Shown: piece by piece, positions 8,897 to 17,529 of the stretch | How the letters are laid out: each line of letters begins with the position of its first letter | Position numbering within the stretch: position 1 is the first letter of the stretch | From: Parasphingorhabdus marina DSM 22363 | GTDB lineage: Bacteria > Pseudomonadota > Alphaproteobacteria > Sphingomonadales > Sphingomonadaceae | Length of the DNA stretch: 64,000 nucleotides | Direction: 5' to 3' | NCBI RefSeq assembly: GCF_900128895.1 | Contig: NZ_FSQW01000001.1 | Location: 124,001-188,000, forward strand | The notes under the pieces: generated by a model | Seen by the model: only the letters and a program-made list of their open reading frames with translations | Told to the model about the DNA's origin: nothing | Databases searched by the model: none | Translations under genes and position numbers: made by a program

Positions 8897-9661
8897 CTAG
8901 AATTGTCCGTGCCGACCTTTGCCTTTCGAAAAGGCCGTTGCGCCGGCAAGGGTCTCTCCGCTTCGCAAGGTTTCCAGTCCGAGTTCGATCTCGTTGCGCA
9001 TGGCCGTGTCATGATCCATCGCCCATTGATCATGCATGGACTGGCGGTCATTGCGCAAACATTTCTGCGGAAAGGCAGAAATCTGCCTGGCCAGTTCCAG
9101 GGCCATGTCGAGTGCCTCGCCGTCACCGCTGACACGATTGGCCAGACCTATGGCAAGGGATTCTTCCGCGTCCACTTCCCGCCCGGTGAGAATCAGATCG
9201 CTGGCACGGGACTGTCCGATCAGCCGCGGCAACCGGATCGTCCCCATATCGATCAGCGGCACCCCGAACCGGCGGCAAAAAATGCCGAACCGCGCTGATG
9301 CCGCCATCACCCGCAGATCACACCACAGGGCCAGTTCCATCCCGCCCGCAACCGCATAGCCTTCGACTGCCGCTATCACTGGTTTGGACAATCGCATTCT
9401 GGTGGGACCCATGGGAGCCAGTGGTCCTGTTTTCTCGACGGTGTTCCCCTTGCCAGCGGCGACGGCCTGAAGGTCCGCGCCCGCACAGAAATTACCGTCA
9501 GCACCCTGCAAAATGGCGGTGTTCAGATTCTCGTCCCGATCAAATCGCTCGAACGCATCAAACAACTTTTGGGCCGTCGGCCCATCCACGGCATTGCGCC
9601 GTTCGGGCCGGTTGATTGTGACGATCGCAATGTCGCCACGTGTTTCATATTCGACGGTCAT
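8897..9661 (-). CDS. Enoyl-CoA hydratase/isomerase (crotonase) family protein
   Basis: 254 aa. Crotonase fold signatures are INRPERRNAVDG, GADGNFCAGADLQAVA (oxyanion hole) and AVEGYAVAGGMELALWCDLRV. The first catalytic Glu position (GGMELAL) is present; the segment that usually carries the second Glu reads CRRFGVPLIDMGTIRLPRLIG, without an obvious counterpart, so hydratase activity is not certain and an isomerase, thioesterase-like or other acyl-CoA reaction is possible. The start at 9661 is preferred over 9694 because GGAGAAGAAC precedes it. It lies 17 nt after the SnoaL-like gene, probably in one operon. Confidence 0.85.
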   Translation of the reverse strand: MTVEYETRGDIAIVTINRPERRNAVDGPTAQKLFDAFERFDRDENLNTAILQGADGNFCAGADLQAVAAGKGNTVEKTGPLAPMGPTRMRLSKPVIAAVEGYAVAGGMELALWCDLRVMAASARFGIFCRRFGVPLIDMGTIRLPRLIGQSRASDLILTGREVDAEESLAIGLANRVSGDGEALDMALELARQISAFPQKCLRNDRQSMHDQWAMDHDTAMRNEIELGLETLRSGETLAGATAFSKGKGRHGQF

Positions 9662-9678
9662 GTTCTTCTCCACGGCTC

Positions 9679-10119
9679 TCATTGGTGTCGCCACTGATTT
9701 GGCAGCTCCAGTCCCTCGCGTTCATTGTCCCAGATGATGCTCATGATCCACCAGCGCTCTCCGTCATTCCAGAGATGCACCATGTTCACACCCCGAAACT
9801 GAATGTCGGGATGGTCGGGTGTCTCCCGCGCTTCATAGGCCGAAAAGACATGCGCAATCTGCCCAAACTTCGCGGTTTCACGACTGATTTCGATTTCGTA
9901 AAAACTGCGGCCTTCGAGCAAGGGGAACGTCGCCTCGACAAATTCATCATAGGAGAATGTATAGGCCACGGGCCTTCCGTCCTCGATCCGCGTTCGGGTG
10001 ATCAGCGCGCGCGGATGATAAATTTCCCGGTCGCGCTCCCAGTCCTGACCGCCAGGTGGACCGGAAATGCACTCGTAAAGCGTCGTCATCACCGCATCGA
10101 TGGTTGCATATCTGGTCAT
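9679..10119 (-). CDS. SnoaL-like / NTF2-like domain protein
   Basis: 146 aa, cone-shaped NTF2-like fold inferred from the pattern MTRYATIDAVMTTLYECISG ... FSYDEFVEATFPLLEG ... HVFSAYEAR ... GVNMVHLWNDGERWWIMSIIW. Such proteins often act as small hydrolases or isomerases or as accessory subunits; the substrate here is unknown. The start at 10119 follows the strong site GGAGGTG; longer in-frame extensions to 10227 lack one. Adjacent to and upstream of a crotonase-family gene, which suggests a shared acyl-CoA or small-molecule pathway (inference). Confidence 0.75.
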   Translation of the reverse strand: MTRYATIDAVMTTLYECISGPPGGQDWERDREIYHPRALITRTRIEDGRPVAYTFSYDEFVEATFPLLEGRSFYEIEISRETAKFGQIAHVFSAYEARETPDHPDIQFRGVNMVHLWNDGERWWIMSIIWDNEREGLELPNQWRHQ

Positions 10120-10329
10120 GATTTTGGGCACCTCCTTCACATCCGGCCCGGACCTTGTGCCTCTCCTGCGCCAGGGAGTCGAGACTTGCTCCGATGACCG
10201 TCGGCAGAATGCATTCACCGCTGGCAAAATGCGCCTTGATGGAACCCGTAGAGCAGAAATTTTTACGTCCGGATCAGGCAGAAATCCGGCCCAAAACTCG
10301 GTTCGTCGTATGTGGAAAACGATTCATCG

Positions 10330-10358
10330 TTGACGGAGATATATTATCTCATTAACTC
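10330..10358 (+). promoter_or_regulatory. Candidate promoter with palindromic operator
   Basis: TTGACG at 10330-10335 and TAACTC at 10353-10358 are separated by 17 nt. Between them lies the perfect inverted repeat GAGATA-TAT-TATCTC (10336-10350), placed so that a bound repressor would block RNA polymerase. It precedes the acidic lipoprotein gene at 10392. The -10 match is weak, so this is only a candidate. Confidence 0.3.
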
Positions 10359-10391
10359 TGTTGGTCCCTGAACTGAGGAGAGGAAGTACAA

Positions 10392-10604
10392 ATGCGCAAG
10401 ATCTTTTTGACTGCCGCAGCCCTGGCTTTGCCGCTGGCGGCCTGTGCACAAGAGGAGCAGGCATCCCCCGAAGCCGGTTCCGAAGTCGAAGACGGTGACG
10501 AGTCCGAAGAAGATTTCGATGACGAGTCTTCGGAAGACGAAAGCACCGGGGACGAATCGTCCGAAGACGCCGAAGAGTCGGAAGAAGAAGAAGAGACCGA
10601 ATAA
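10392..10604 (+). CDS. Small, highly acidic lipoprotein
   Basis: 70 aa. The signal peptide MRKIFLTAAALALPLAAC ends in a lipobox (LAAC), so the mature protein would be lipid-anchored. The remaining roughly 50 residues are almost only Glu, Asp and Ser with a few Gly/Thr, and are probably disordered and strongly negative. No family was recognised. A GAGGAGAGGAAG ribosome site lies upstream. Its signal peptide is similar to that of the DUF4349 lipoprotein that follows, and the two may share ancestry or regulation. Function unknown; metal or cation binding is possible but unproven. Confidence 0.65.
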   Translation: MRKIFLTAAALALPLAACAQEEQASPEAGSEVEDGDESEEDFDDESSEDESTGDESSEDAEESEEEEETE

Positions 10605-10613
10605 GGTCTGGCA

Positions 10614-10644
10614 GGAGCCGGTGATTGTGACGATCACCGGCTCC
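10614..10644 (+). terminator. Strong hairpin after acidic lipoprotein gene
   Basis: GGAGCCGGTGAT and ATCACCGGCTCC form a perfect 12-bp stem with a 7-nt loop just after the stop of the acidic lipoprotein gene. Only a short T-poor tail follows, so it may be a factor-assisted terminator or an RNA-stabilising 3' hairpin. Confidence 0.55.
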
Positions 10645-10662
10645 TTGCATCCTGCCCTGAAG

Positions 10663-10706
10663 CGGGACAGACCCATCCTTGAATCCCTGAATATCTGTCT
10701 GTCCCG
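10663..10706 (+). promoter_or_regulatory. Leader hairpin upstream of DUF4349 gene
   Basis: CGGGACAGAC (10663-10672) and GTCTGTCCCG (10697-10706) form a perfect 10-bp stem around a 24-nt loop, ending 27 nt before the ATG at 10734. It may act as a transcript leader structure or as a two-half-site operator. No regulator can be named. Confidence 0.35.
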
Positions 10707-10733
10707 TTCCCCCAATTAACGGAGAGGACAATT

Positions 10734-11573
10734 ATGCGAAAACTCATCCTGGTGGCATCCGCCGCCGCACTGACCCTGACTGCCTGTAGTCAGGAAATTT
10801 CTGATGACGTCGGGACAGCCGAAGAACTGGCCCCGGATCCGGGATCGCTGGAGGAAGAAGCGAGCAGGCTGGCCATGCCGCCTTTGCCCGATTCATCTTC
10901 AAAACCGGGCAGCGAGGCGCCCGCAGCCGATGGCCCCCAAGGCCGTGCGACGATGCCAGACTTTACCTATGTTCATGCCTATCGGTTCGAAGGCAGTGGC
11001 AAGGATATCGGCAAGATGCAGGATGCCCATGTTGCAGCCTGTGACGATATGGGGCCGCAACAATGTCGTTTGGCGAATTTTCACCAGAATCTCGACGGCC
11101 TGGCAGGGGTGGAAGCTTCTCTGGAATTCTATGTCGCCACGGACAGGATACGTGATCTGGCCCGGCAAATGACAGATATTGCGCGCGAGCTCGGAGGCGA
11201 GCGTGTGGAAGCGAATATCAACGGTACCAACGCCACCCGGCAACTCGACCAGGCACAATTGCGGATGCAGGAACTGCTGGCGCAAAAGGCCCGTCTGCAG
11301 GCGATAATTGACGACCGCCGCACCACCAGCGCCGACAGGCAAAGTGCCCGCGGCCAGTTGGCCACTCTCACCACGAGCCTCAATGCGAGCCAGCGCGATC
11401 TCGACAATGTTGCCAGCGAACTTGGTTTCACCCGTCTGGATGCCTCGTATTCGAGCATATCGGGATTCGGTCCGTTCCTGCCCTATGCGCTGGTCATATT
11501 GCTGATCGTGGGAATAGCGGGGTCATATTATCGGTCCAGAAGGTCCAGACCGACCGAACCGATCACAGCATAG
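10734..11573 (+). CDS. DUF4349 lipoprotein (first paralogue)
   Basis: 279 aa. Lipoprotein signal MRKLILVASAAALTLTAC; a central domain with HVAACDDMGPQQCRL (a C-x7-C pair), a coiled coil (TRQLDQAQLRMQELLAQKAR) and a C-terminal membrane helix (PFLPYALVILLIVGIAGSYY) followed by RSRRSR. A protein with both an N-terminal lipid anchor and a C-terminal inner-membrane helix is characteristic of DUF4349. Function unknown. A strong site, CGGAGAGGACA, precedes the start. The second paralogue follows 81 nt downstream. Confidence 0.8.
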   Translation: MRKLILVASAAALTLTACSQEISDDVGTAEELAPDPGSLEEEASRLAMPPLPDSSSKPGSEAPAADGPQGRATMPDFTYVHAYRFEGSGKDIGKMQDAHVAACDDMGPQQCRLANFHQNLDGLAGVEASLEFYVATDRIRDLARQMTDIARELGGERVEANINGTNATRQLDQAQLRMQELLAQKARLQAIIDDRRTTSADRQSARGQLATLTTSLNASQRDLDNVASELGFTRLDASYSSISGFGPFLPYALVILLIVGIAGSYYRSRRSRPTEPITA

Positions 11574-11654
11574 AACATGGTCGCCGATCGCCAGCTGTCT
11601 GTGCGGTCGGCGGCGTGCGAACCGATTTTCACGTTCCGGAAGGAAGGATTTACA

Positions 11655-12665
11655 ATGAAACGACATTTGTTGGCAGGAGCGGCCCTATTGGTATTGGCCG
11701 CATGTAGTGATGGCAGCGAAACGGCCGCGGAATATGAAGCTGCGGAATATGTGTCCGCCGACAGCTCTGACGCGTCAGCCCCTCAAAATCAGTTCGGCAT
11801 GATGGAGGCTATGAGCACTGGTCCGTTTGATTCATATGATGAGAGTGACTCTGCCAGAGCCGAAATGCAGAACGCCGTTGCAGACGCGAGGAACCAGAGT
11901 TCCGAGCCCGCACAGGATAATGACGTCCCCGTTTCCAGTCCCCAAATTGCCTATAGCTATGACTTTGGATACCGGATTTCCGCAGGAAAGATATCCGGCG
12001 TTCAGAAGCAGCACGCAGCCTATTGTGAGCAGCAGGGCCCCGCGGTTTGTCGTGTAATCAACCTGAAACGCAGCGGTGACGAAGCCAGTTATGCCTACGC
12101 GATGCTCCATCTCGAAGTTGCAGCAGACCGGGCCCGAAGCTTTGGCACCGGTCTGACCGGAATCGTCGAAGAAGCAGGGGGATATGAGGCCTCCACATCG
12201 ATCGAGGGTGAGGATCTGTCGAAGCAAATCGTCGACACCGAAGCCCGGCTTCGCAGTCGGGAACTTTTGTCAGAACGACTCACCGAGCTGCTCCAGACAC
12301 GCTCCGGCACGGTGGAAGAACTGGTCAAGGCCGAACGGGCCGTCACCGAAGTCAATGAGGAAATCGACAAGGCCCGCAGCTGGCTGAAGGAGATGAGAGG
12401 ACGCATCGCGTTCAGCAAGGTTGTTGTAAATTATGAGTCGAATGCACCCGGAACGGGAAGCTTTACTGCTCCCATCAGAAGAGCCTGGAACAACATGGCG
12501 AGCATGCTCGGCAGTTCCATAGGCGCGCTGATCACGATCGTGACCGCGACCCTGCCCTGGATACTGGTGCTGGCACTGGCCATCTATCTCCGCCGTCGCT
12601 TCAAATCCGCCAACCGCACATTCTGGGGCCGCAAACGGAAGGTCGCTGAGAATCAGGAGGATTGA
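11655..12665 (+). CDS. DUF4349 lipoprotein (second paralogue)
   Basis: 336 aa. Signal MKRHLLAGAALLVLAAC with lipobox LAAC; start at 11655 is preferred over an in-frame GTG/ATG further upstream because AAGGAAGG sits just before it. The domain core HAAYCEQQGPAVCRVINL matches HVAACDDMGPQQCRLANF of the upstream gene, showing a tandem duplication. A coiled coil (EELVKAERAVTEVNEEIDKA), a C-terminal helix (LPWILVLALAIYL) and a basic tail follow. Role unknown; the paired Cys residues may form a disulphide in the periplasm. Confidence 0.8.
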   Translation: MKRHLLAGAALLVLAACSDGSETAAEYEAAEYVSADSSDASAPQNQFGMMEAMSTGPFDSYDESDSARAEMQNAVADARNQSSEPAQDNDVPVSSPQIAYSYDFGYRISAGKISGVQKQHAAYCEQQGPAVCRVINLKRSGDEASYAYAMLHLEVAADRARSFGTGLTGIVEEAGGYEASTSIEGEDLSKQIVDTEARLRSRELLSERLTELLQTRSGTVEELVKAERAVTEVNEEIDKARSWLKEMRGRIAFSKVVVNYESNAPGTGSFTAPIRRAWNNMASMLGSSIGALITIVTATLPWILVLALAIYLRRRFKSANRTFWGRKRKVAENQED

Positions 12666-12704
12666 TTGCGCCAATCATCGCTTTTGCTTATATAGCCTTT
12701 GCGC

Positions 12705-12757
12705 TGCCCCGAACGGTTCGAGTCCAGGCGATTCGACTTTTCGGGGCATGATTTTTC
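12705..12757 (+). promoter_or_regulatory. Terminator-like hairpin in the purC leader
   Basis: TGCCCCGAA (12705-12713) pairs perfectly with TTCGGGGCA (12740-12748) and is followed by TGATTTTTCG. It ends 36 nt before purC and 40 nt after the DUF4349 stop. It may terminate the DUF4349 transcript or attenuate purC; the loop is long (26 nt). Confidence 0.4.
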
Positions 12758-12784
12758 GCTTCCAATGCGAGTAGGAAACTGCCC

Positions 12785-13564
12785 ATGTCCCGTCGTCGCC
12801 AGATCTACGAAGGCAAAGCCAAAATTCTTTATGAAGGTCCGGAACCCGGCACCATCATTCAGTATTTCAAGGACGATGCCACCGCCTTTAATGCGGAGAA
12901 AAAGGGCACGATCAGTGGCAAAGGCGTGATCAACAACCGGGTCAGCGAGCATATTTTTTCGCAGCTGACCCATATCGGCATACCCAGTCATTTCATCCGC
13001 CGCCTGAATATGCGGGAACAGCTGGTCAAGCAGGTGGAAATTGTTCCTATCGAAGTCATTGTCCGCAATGTTGCGGCCGGGTCCCTGTCGAAACGCGTGG
13101 GCATCGAAGAAGGCACGCCATTGCCGCACACCTTGCTGGAATATTGCTACAAGGACGATGCCCTGGGTGATCCGCTGGTTGCCGAAGAGCATATTGCCTG
13201 CTTCGGCTGGGCGACTCAGGAAGAAATGCAGGACATTTCGTCCATGGCGATCCGCATCAACGATTTCATGGCCGGCATGTTTGCCGGGATCGGCATAAGG
13301 CTAGTGGATTTCAAGCTGGAATTCGGCCGCCTGTTCGACGGAGATTTCTCGCGGATCATCCTCGCTGATGAAATCAGCCCCGACGGGTGCCGGTTGTGGG
13401 ATCTGGAAACCAACGAAAAGCTGGACAAGGACCGGTTCCGCCGCGACCTTGGCGGCGAAGCCGAGGCCTATCAGGAGGTTGCCCGGCGCATGGGCCTGCT
13501 GCCGGAAGGTGGCCTGAGCGAAGTGCTCGACCTGGATAGTGAACGAAAGAAGCGCGGAAAGTAA
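12785..13564 (+). CDS. purC: Phosphoribosylaminoimidazole-succinocarboxamide synthase
   Basis: 259 aa SAICAR synthetase, joining aspartate to CAIR with ATP in purine synthesis. Family segments are [15 protein letters not shown] (nucleotide loop), [31 protein letters not shown] and [13 protein letters not shown] ... [15 protein letters not shown]. The length matches the short bacterial form. In many relatives purC is followed directly by purS and purQ; here 2.9 kb with a surface-lipoprotein pair separates them. Confidence 0.95.
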   Translation: MSRRRQIYEGKAKILYEGPEPGTIIQYFKDDATAFNAEKKGTISGKGVINNRVSEHIFSQLTHIGIPSHFIRRLNMREQLVKQVEIVPIEVIVRNVAAGSLSKRVGIEEGTPLPHTLLEYCYKDDALGDPLVAEEHIACFGWATQEEMQDISSMAIRINDFMAGMFAGIGIRLVDFKLEFGRLFDGDFSRIILADEISPDGCRLWDLETNEKLDKDRFRRDLGGEAEAYQEVARRMGLLPEGGLSEVLDLDSERKKRGK

Positions 13565-13708
13565 CCATAGTTTTTTGTCCGGCTTTTAGACCGGCCTGCG
13601 CATTCCCCAGATACGGGGGCAGGCAAAAAGCTCGGATGGTTTACGCGATCTTAACCAGCTGAATGATAGCAGTGCCCTCATGTGGAACTCATGTGAGGAA
13701 TTATTCCG

Positions 13709-14923
13709 ATGCGCCTTCTGATCCTGTTAGCCAGTACAACCATGCTTGCCGCCTGTGGCGGCGCCGGCCCGCAAACTGCCGGTGGTAGTGCCCCTCCAGG
13801 TGGCGGGGTTGGCGGCGGTGGCGGCGGTGGTACCGGCAACCCGCATAGTTTTGTCGATCCGTCGGAAGTCAGAACTTATAACGGAATCGGCTCCAGTCAG
13901 CACTTGGAAATTGCAGAAGGCGGTGGCGAGCTTTATAACAGCAACGCAACGACCGTCCGCAATAGCGGTGTGACCATTTCCTTCGATCCGCGTAGCGCAG
14001 AATTCACTTTCAGCTATGTTGACCCCCTGGCCAGCGTCAGTATCACTTCCACCTTTCAGGACCCCGCACACAGAACCGATTTTGGCGGAAATCTTGAACC
14101 TCAAGTGGGTATTAATGAATTCACTACCCCAAACGTCCGGTATCTGGAAACCAGCACTGCCACGAATGGCAGCATTCTGCCCAGATCGCCAAATCCGTTC
14201 GGCGTAAATGCACCAAACGAATTGAATTTTGTGCTTGATGCGGAAGCTGATGCCGGCAGCGGTGTGGCGACGACCTTCTTTTACCAGTTGCCGGGTACCG
14301 AAACCCAATATGTCAGTTTTGCCGGGTTTGCCCGCAACAACTACACTGCGTCCAGAGATGACAACGGCGTGATCATCGAGTCCTACAAACTTGATCGCGG
14401 GGCATTTGCATTTGGTGAAGTCACGCCAAGAGACGACGTCCCGACCACCGGAACGGGGACCTTCAGCGGCCCCATGGTGGCTACGATGGTCTTCAACGAT
14501 GATCTGGATACCGTCCTCAAATCCAGCTTGTTCCAGTGGATTGAGGGGAGAGCGACAACCAATGTCGACTTTGGCGCCAATACCTTCAACCTGGATCTGA
14601 CGGGCACCGTATTTGGTCCACAATTCTATGATGGCGGTGGCACAGCCCATACGGTTGCCAATGGATCGACCTTCAACGCTTCCGGCAGCGGAGCAATTGA
14701 TTTCGTGCAATATGGCGGTTTTCAGGGTGCATTTGACAGCGCATCATTCAGCGCTCCCGGTGCGGACGTTGTTCTCGATCAGCGCTATTTGAGCGGATCC
14801 AGTATTGACGGAACCTTTTTCGGTCCGGCCGCAGAGGAAGTTGGCGGCGGTTTCAGAATCGTCGGCGGTGTACCGGATGAACGCGTCGATATCATGGGTG
14901 CATTCACAGGCGTGCGGCCATAG
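13709..14923 (+). CDS. TbpB-like surface lipoprotein (transferrin-binding-protein-like beta-barrel)
   Basis: 404 aa. Signal MRLLILLASTTMLAAC with lipobox LAAC, followed by a Gly-rich tether (GGGVGGGGGGGTGN). The C-terminal third has the TbpB-type barrel signature: GAIDFVQYGGFQGAFDSASF, SSIDGTFFGPAAEEVGGGF and a final GAFTG. In Neisseria such lipoproteins are moved to the outer surface by Slam and capture iron or haem carriers; the ligand here is unknown. A Slam-like gene starts 9 nt after its stop, supporting a substrate-exporter pair. Confidence 0.8.
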   Translation: MRLLILLASTTMLAACGGAGPQTAGGSAPPGGGVGGGGGGGTGNPHSFVDPSEVRTYNGIGSSQHLEIAEGGGELYNSNATTVRNSGVTISFDPRSAEFTFSYVDPLASVSITSTFQDPAHRTDFGGNLEPQVGINEFTTPNVRYLETSTATNGSILPRSPNPFGVNAPNELNFVLDAEADAGSGVATTFFYQLPGTETQYVSFAGFARNNYTASRDDNGVIIESYKLDRGAFAFGEVTPRDDVPTTGTGTFSGPMVATMVFNDDLDTVLKSSLFQWIEGRATTNVDFGANTFNLDLTGTVFGPQFYDGGGTAHTVANGSTFNASGSGAIDFVQYGGFQGAFDSASFSAPGADVVLDQRYLSGSSIDGTFFGPAAEEVGGGFRIVGGVPDERVDIMGAFTGVRP

Positions 14924-14932
14924 GCAGATCTG

Positions 14933-16357
14933 ATGATGAAAAGGGTCGTTTCATCAGGAAGAGCCGATCTGTTTTCGGGGATACTGGCGAGTGCTTTCGT
15001 CTGGGCCCCGGCAACGGCGAGCGTCGGCGATACAGCGGATGTCAGCGCAAATGCTGTCGCGACGGCGATTCAGCCGCGATGTGACACGTCGGGGCTGTGC
15101 CGGCTTCAAGTGACACCCAGGCAGGTGCTCGCAAAAGCCGAAGAACTGGTGCTCAGCAAAAACTATGAAGCGGCCAAACCTCTTGTCGAGGCACTGGCCC
15201 AGGTTCCCGAATTCAAGATGCAACATCGGTTCCTCGCCGGCTTTATCGCCGTCGAGAGCGGTGACATGAAAACCGGCATCAAGAATTTCCGTGCGATCCT
15301 GAACGATAATCCCGGGCAAACACGCGTGCGCCTTGAACTCGCCCGCGCCTATCTCATGAGTGGCAAGGAAGCGAGCGCAGACTATCATTTCAGGCTGGCA
15401 CAAAATGACGAAAATCTTCCCGAAGAGATAGCCCGTACCATTCGCAACACACGCAGTATCTTGCGCGATCAGCGGGTGTGGCGGTTCAGTTTTGATTTTG
15501 GATTTGCGCCCGATACCAATATCAACGGTGCTACGGACGCAGAAACAATCGACATCAACTTTGGCACCAGCAAATTGCCTTTGACGCTGGATGAGGATGC
15601 CCGCGAACGTTCGGGCATAGGTCAAACAGCGAGCTTTTCCGGTGGTGTGCGGCTAAAAGCGACAGACAAGCTTGCAGTTCTTTTTGACGCCAATACAAAG
15701 GTCGTGAACTATTCCGGGAAAGCTGCGGATGACATCGTTGGTCAGATCGCGGTCGGCCCCGAGCTGCGTGTAGCCAGATATGCCCGTCTGTCCTTTCAGG
15801 CCGTCGGGCAACAGCGATGGTATGGCGGACGATTGGCTACTCGTGATTATGGCGCTCGAATTGGCTTCCAAACCGCGCTCAGCCGCGGCCAGCGCGTCGG
15901 AATTGAGCTTGACGGTAGACGTACAGAATCAAAGTTCAGTGATGACTTCAGCGGCTGGCAACTTGGAGCCAACGCTACCTACGAGCATTTGATCGGCAAA
16001 TCACTCATCGCATCGGCAAGTGTTTTTGTTCGCCGTGATCTGTTGAATTCCGATGGGCATTCAAACATCAGCTATGGAACAAATCTGGGCATAGGCGGTG
16101 AAATGCCATTCGGCCTGAATGCCGGTCTGTCGACGAGCATAAGCCGCTCCAGTTTCGATGAAGCCATTACACTGTACTCCTTCGAAAAGCGCAAGGACTG
16201 GCGTCTGTTTGGGCGTGCATATATCGGCAGCAGAAAAGTCAAATTGCTCGGATTTTCGCCATCCATCGATTATAACTACTCGCGCCTGGACAGCAATTAT
16301 GAGCTGTATCGAATGAACCGGCACAGAGTGAATTTCAAACTGGCGAAATTTTTCTGA
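14933..16357 (+). CDS. Slam-like surface lipoprotein assembly modifier
   Basis: 474 aa. Signal-like N-terminus (start 14933 or the adjacent ATG 14936), a TPR region at about residues 60-160 (VLAKAEELVLSKNYEAAKPL, AGFIAVESGDMKTGIKNF, RLELARAYLMSGKEASADYH), then RVWRFSFDFGFAPDTNINGA introducing a C-terminal beta-barrel of about 290 aa that ends in Phe (KLAKFF), as expected for an outer-membrane protein. This TPR-plus-barrel layout is that of Slam proteins, which flip lipoproteins across the outer membrane. The preceding TbpB-like lipoprotein is its likely client. Confidence 0.78.
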   Translation: MMKRVVSSGRADLFSGILASAFVWAPATASVGDTADVSANAVATAIQPRCDTSGLCRLQVTPRQVLAKAEELVLSKNYEAAKPLVEALAQVPEFKMQHRFLAGFIAVESGDMKTGIKNFRAILNDNPGQTRVRLELARAYLMSGKEASADYHFRLAQNDENLPEEIARTIRNTRSILRDQRVWRFSFDFGFAPDTNINGATDAETIDINFGTSKLPLTLDEDARERSGIGQTASFSGGVRLKATDKLAVLFDANTKVVNYSGKAADDIVGQIAVGPELRVARYARLSFQAVGQQRWYGGRLATRDYGARIGFQTALSRGQRVGIELDGRRTESKFSDDFSGWQLGANATYEHLIGKSLIASASVFVRRDLLNSDGHSNISYGTNLGIGGEMPFGLNAGLSTSISRSSFDEAITLYSFEKRKDWRLFGRAYIGSRKVKLLGFSPSIDYNYSRLDSNYELYRMNRHRVNFKLAKFF

Positions 16358-16476
16358 CCAGCCACTATCATTTGGCCGGTTATCGGGTGGAAAGACTTTC
16401 CGGCACCCTCTTGCTCCTGACGATCACCGCGCTATAGGGAAGCAACATAGCACCGGTCATTTGCGAAGCGAGATCC

Positions 16477-16734
16477 ATGAAGCTGAAAATCTATGTGACG
16501 TTGAAAAACGGAGTCCTGGACCCACAGGGCAAGGCGATCCATCATGCGCTGGAAAGTCTCGATTTCAAGGGCGTGCAGGATGTCCGGGCCGGCAAGCTGA
16601 TCGAATTGACGGTCGATGACAATATCGCGGACGCGGATATTGAAGCGATGTGCGAAAAGCTTCTCGCCAATACCGTGATCGAGAATTACGCGATCGAGAA
16701 GGTCGCGGATTCAGCTGTTCAGGAAACGGCCTGA
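16477..16734 (+). CDS. purS: Phosphoribosylformylglycinamidine synthase subunit PurS
   Basis: 85 aa small subunit of the three-part FGAM synthase (PurS-PurL-PurQ) of purine synthesis; it links PurQ and PurL and helps ammonia transfer. Typical sequence: [22 protein letters not shown] with KLIELTVD in the middle. Its TGA overlaps the purQ ATG (TGATG at 16732-16736), implying translational coupling. purL is not in the window. Confidence 0.93.
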   Translation: MKLKIYVTLKNGVLDPQGKAIHHALESLDFKGVQDVRAGKLIELTVDDNIADADIEAMCEKLLANTVIENYAIEKVADSAVQETA

Positions 16735-17390
16735 TGAAATCGGCGGTGATCGTCTTCCCGGGATCCAATTGTGATCGCGACATGGCGGTGGCGCTGGAGA
16801 TGGTATCCGGAAACAAGCCACATATGATCTGGCATGGAGAGAGCGGTTTGCCGGACGGCCTGGATCTGATTGCCATTCCCGGGGGCTTTTCCTACGGAGA
16901 TTATCTGCGGTCCGGGGCCATGGCCGCCCGATCAAATATCGTGCCGTCAATCCGGGATGCAGCAAATACAGGCGTCCGGGTGCTCGGTGTTTGCAACGGT
17001 TTTCAGATCCTGACCGAAATTGGCCTGTTACCCGGAGCCCTGATGCGCAACAGCCAGATCAATTTTGTCTGCAAGGATGCACCTCTTGAAGTCGCGCCCA
17101 ATCGGACTCAATTCACTGCAGCATATCCGGCGGAAGAGTTGATTTCGATTCCTGTCGCGCATCACGACGGGAATTATTTTGCTGCCGAAGACGAGCTGGA
17201 TAGACTGGAAGATGAAGAACGCGTGGTTTTTCGTTACGCCGAGAACATCAATGGCTCAGCGAGAAATATTGCCGGCATCACCAATGCCGAGGGAAATATC
17301 CTGGGAATGATGCCCCACCCGGAGCGGGCGATGGACAGCAAGCATGGTGGCACCGATGGCCGCCGCCTGTTTGAAGCCCTGCTCAACTAG
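16734..17390 (+). CDS. purQ: Phosphoribosylformylglycinamidine synthase subunit PurQ
   Basis: 218 aa glutaminase subunit of FGAM synthase. Class I glutamine amidotransferase motifs: [29 protein letters not shown], the nucleophile Cys in [19 protein letters not shown], and catalytic His/Glu in MPHPERAMD. The start at 16734 is fixed by overlap with purS and by the family's usual [12 protein letters not shown] beginning; a longer in-frame extension lies inside purS. Confidence 0.95.
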   Translation: MKSAVIVFPGSNCDRDMAVALEMVSGNKPHMIWHGESGLPDGLDLIAIPGGFSYGDYLRSGAMAARSNIVPSIRDAANTGVRVLGVCNGFQILTEIGLLPGALMRNSQINFVCKDAPLEVAPNRTQFTAAYPAEELISIPVAHHDGNYFAAEDELDRLEDEERVVFRYAENINGSARNIAGITNAEGNILGMMPHPERAMDSKHGGTDGRRLFEALLN

Positions 17391-17479
17391 CCAATAAACT
17401 GAAATTTACGTGCGCGATGCATCGGCCTGCTTCGGCGGGTCATTGCCTTCGGCCGATTGCTGTTATCGGAATGAGGACA

Positions 17480-17511
17480 AAAAAAGGGCCGGTCCGAAGA
17501 CCAGCCCTGAA
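17480..17511 (-). terminator. Intrinsic terminator of the ompA-like gene
   Basis: Read on the minus strand: AGGGCTGGTC, a TTCG loop, GACCGGCCCT and then seven T residues. The 10-position stem with a stable tetraloop (one G-T pair) and T run starts about 20 nt after the porin stop codon. This is the best intrinsic terminator in the window. Confidence 0.85.
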
Positions 17512-17529
17512 TTTTTCATTTGTGGCAGT

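Noticed and set aside
12700-12750. Possible tRNA fragment because of the T-loop-like GGTTCGAGTCC
   Set aside because: The flanking bases do not make a 5-bp T-stem and no anticodon or acceptor arms are present; the region folds as a simple long hairpin.
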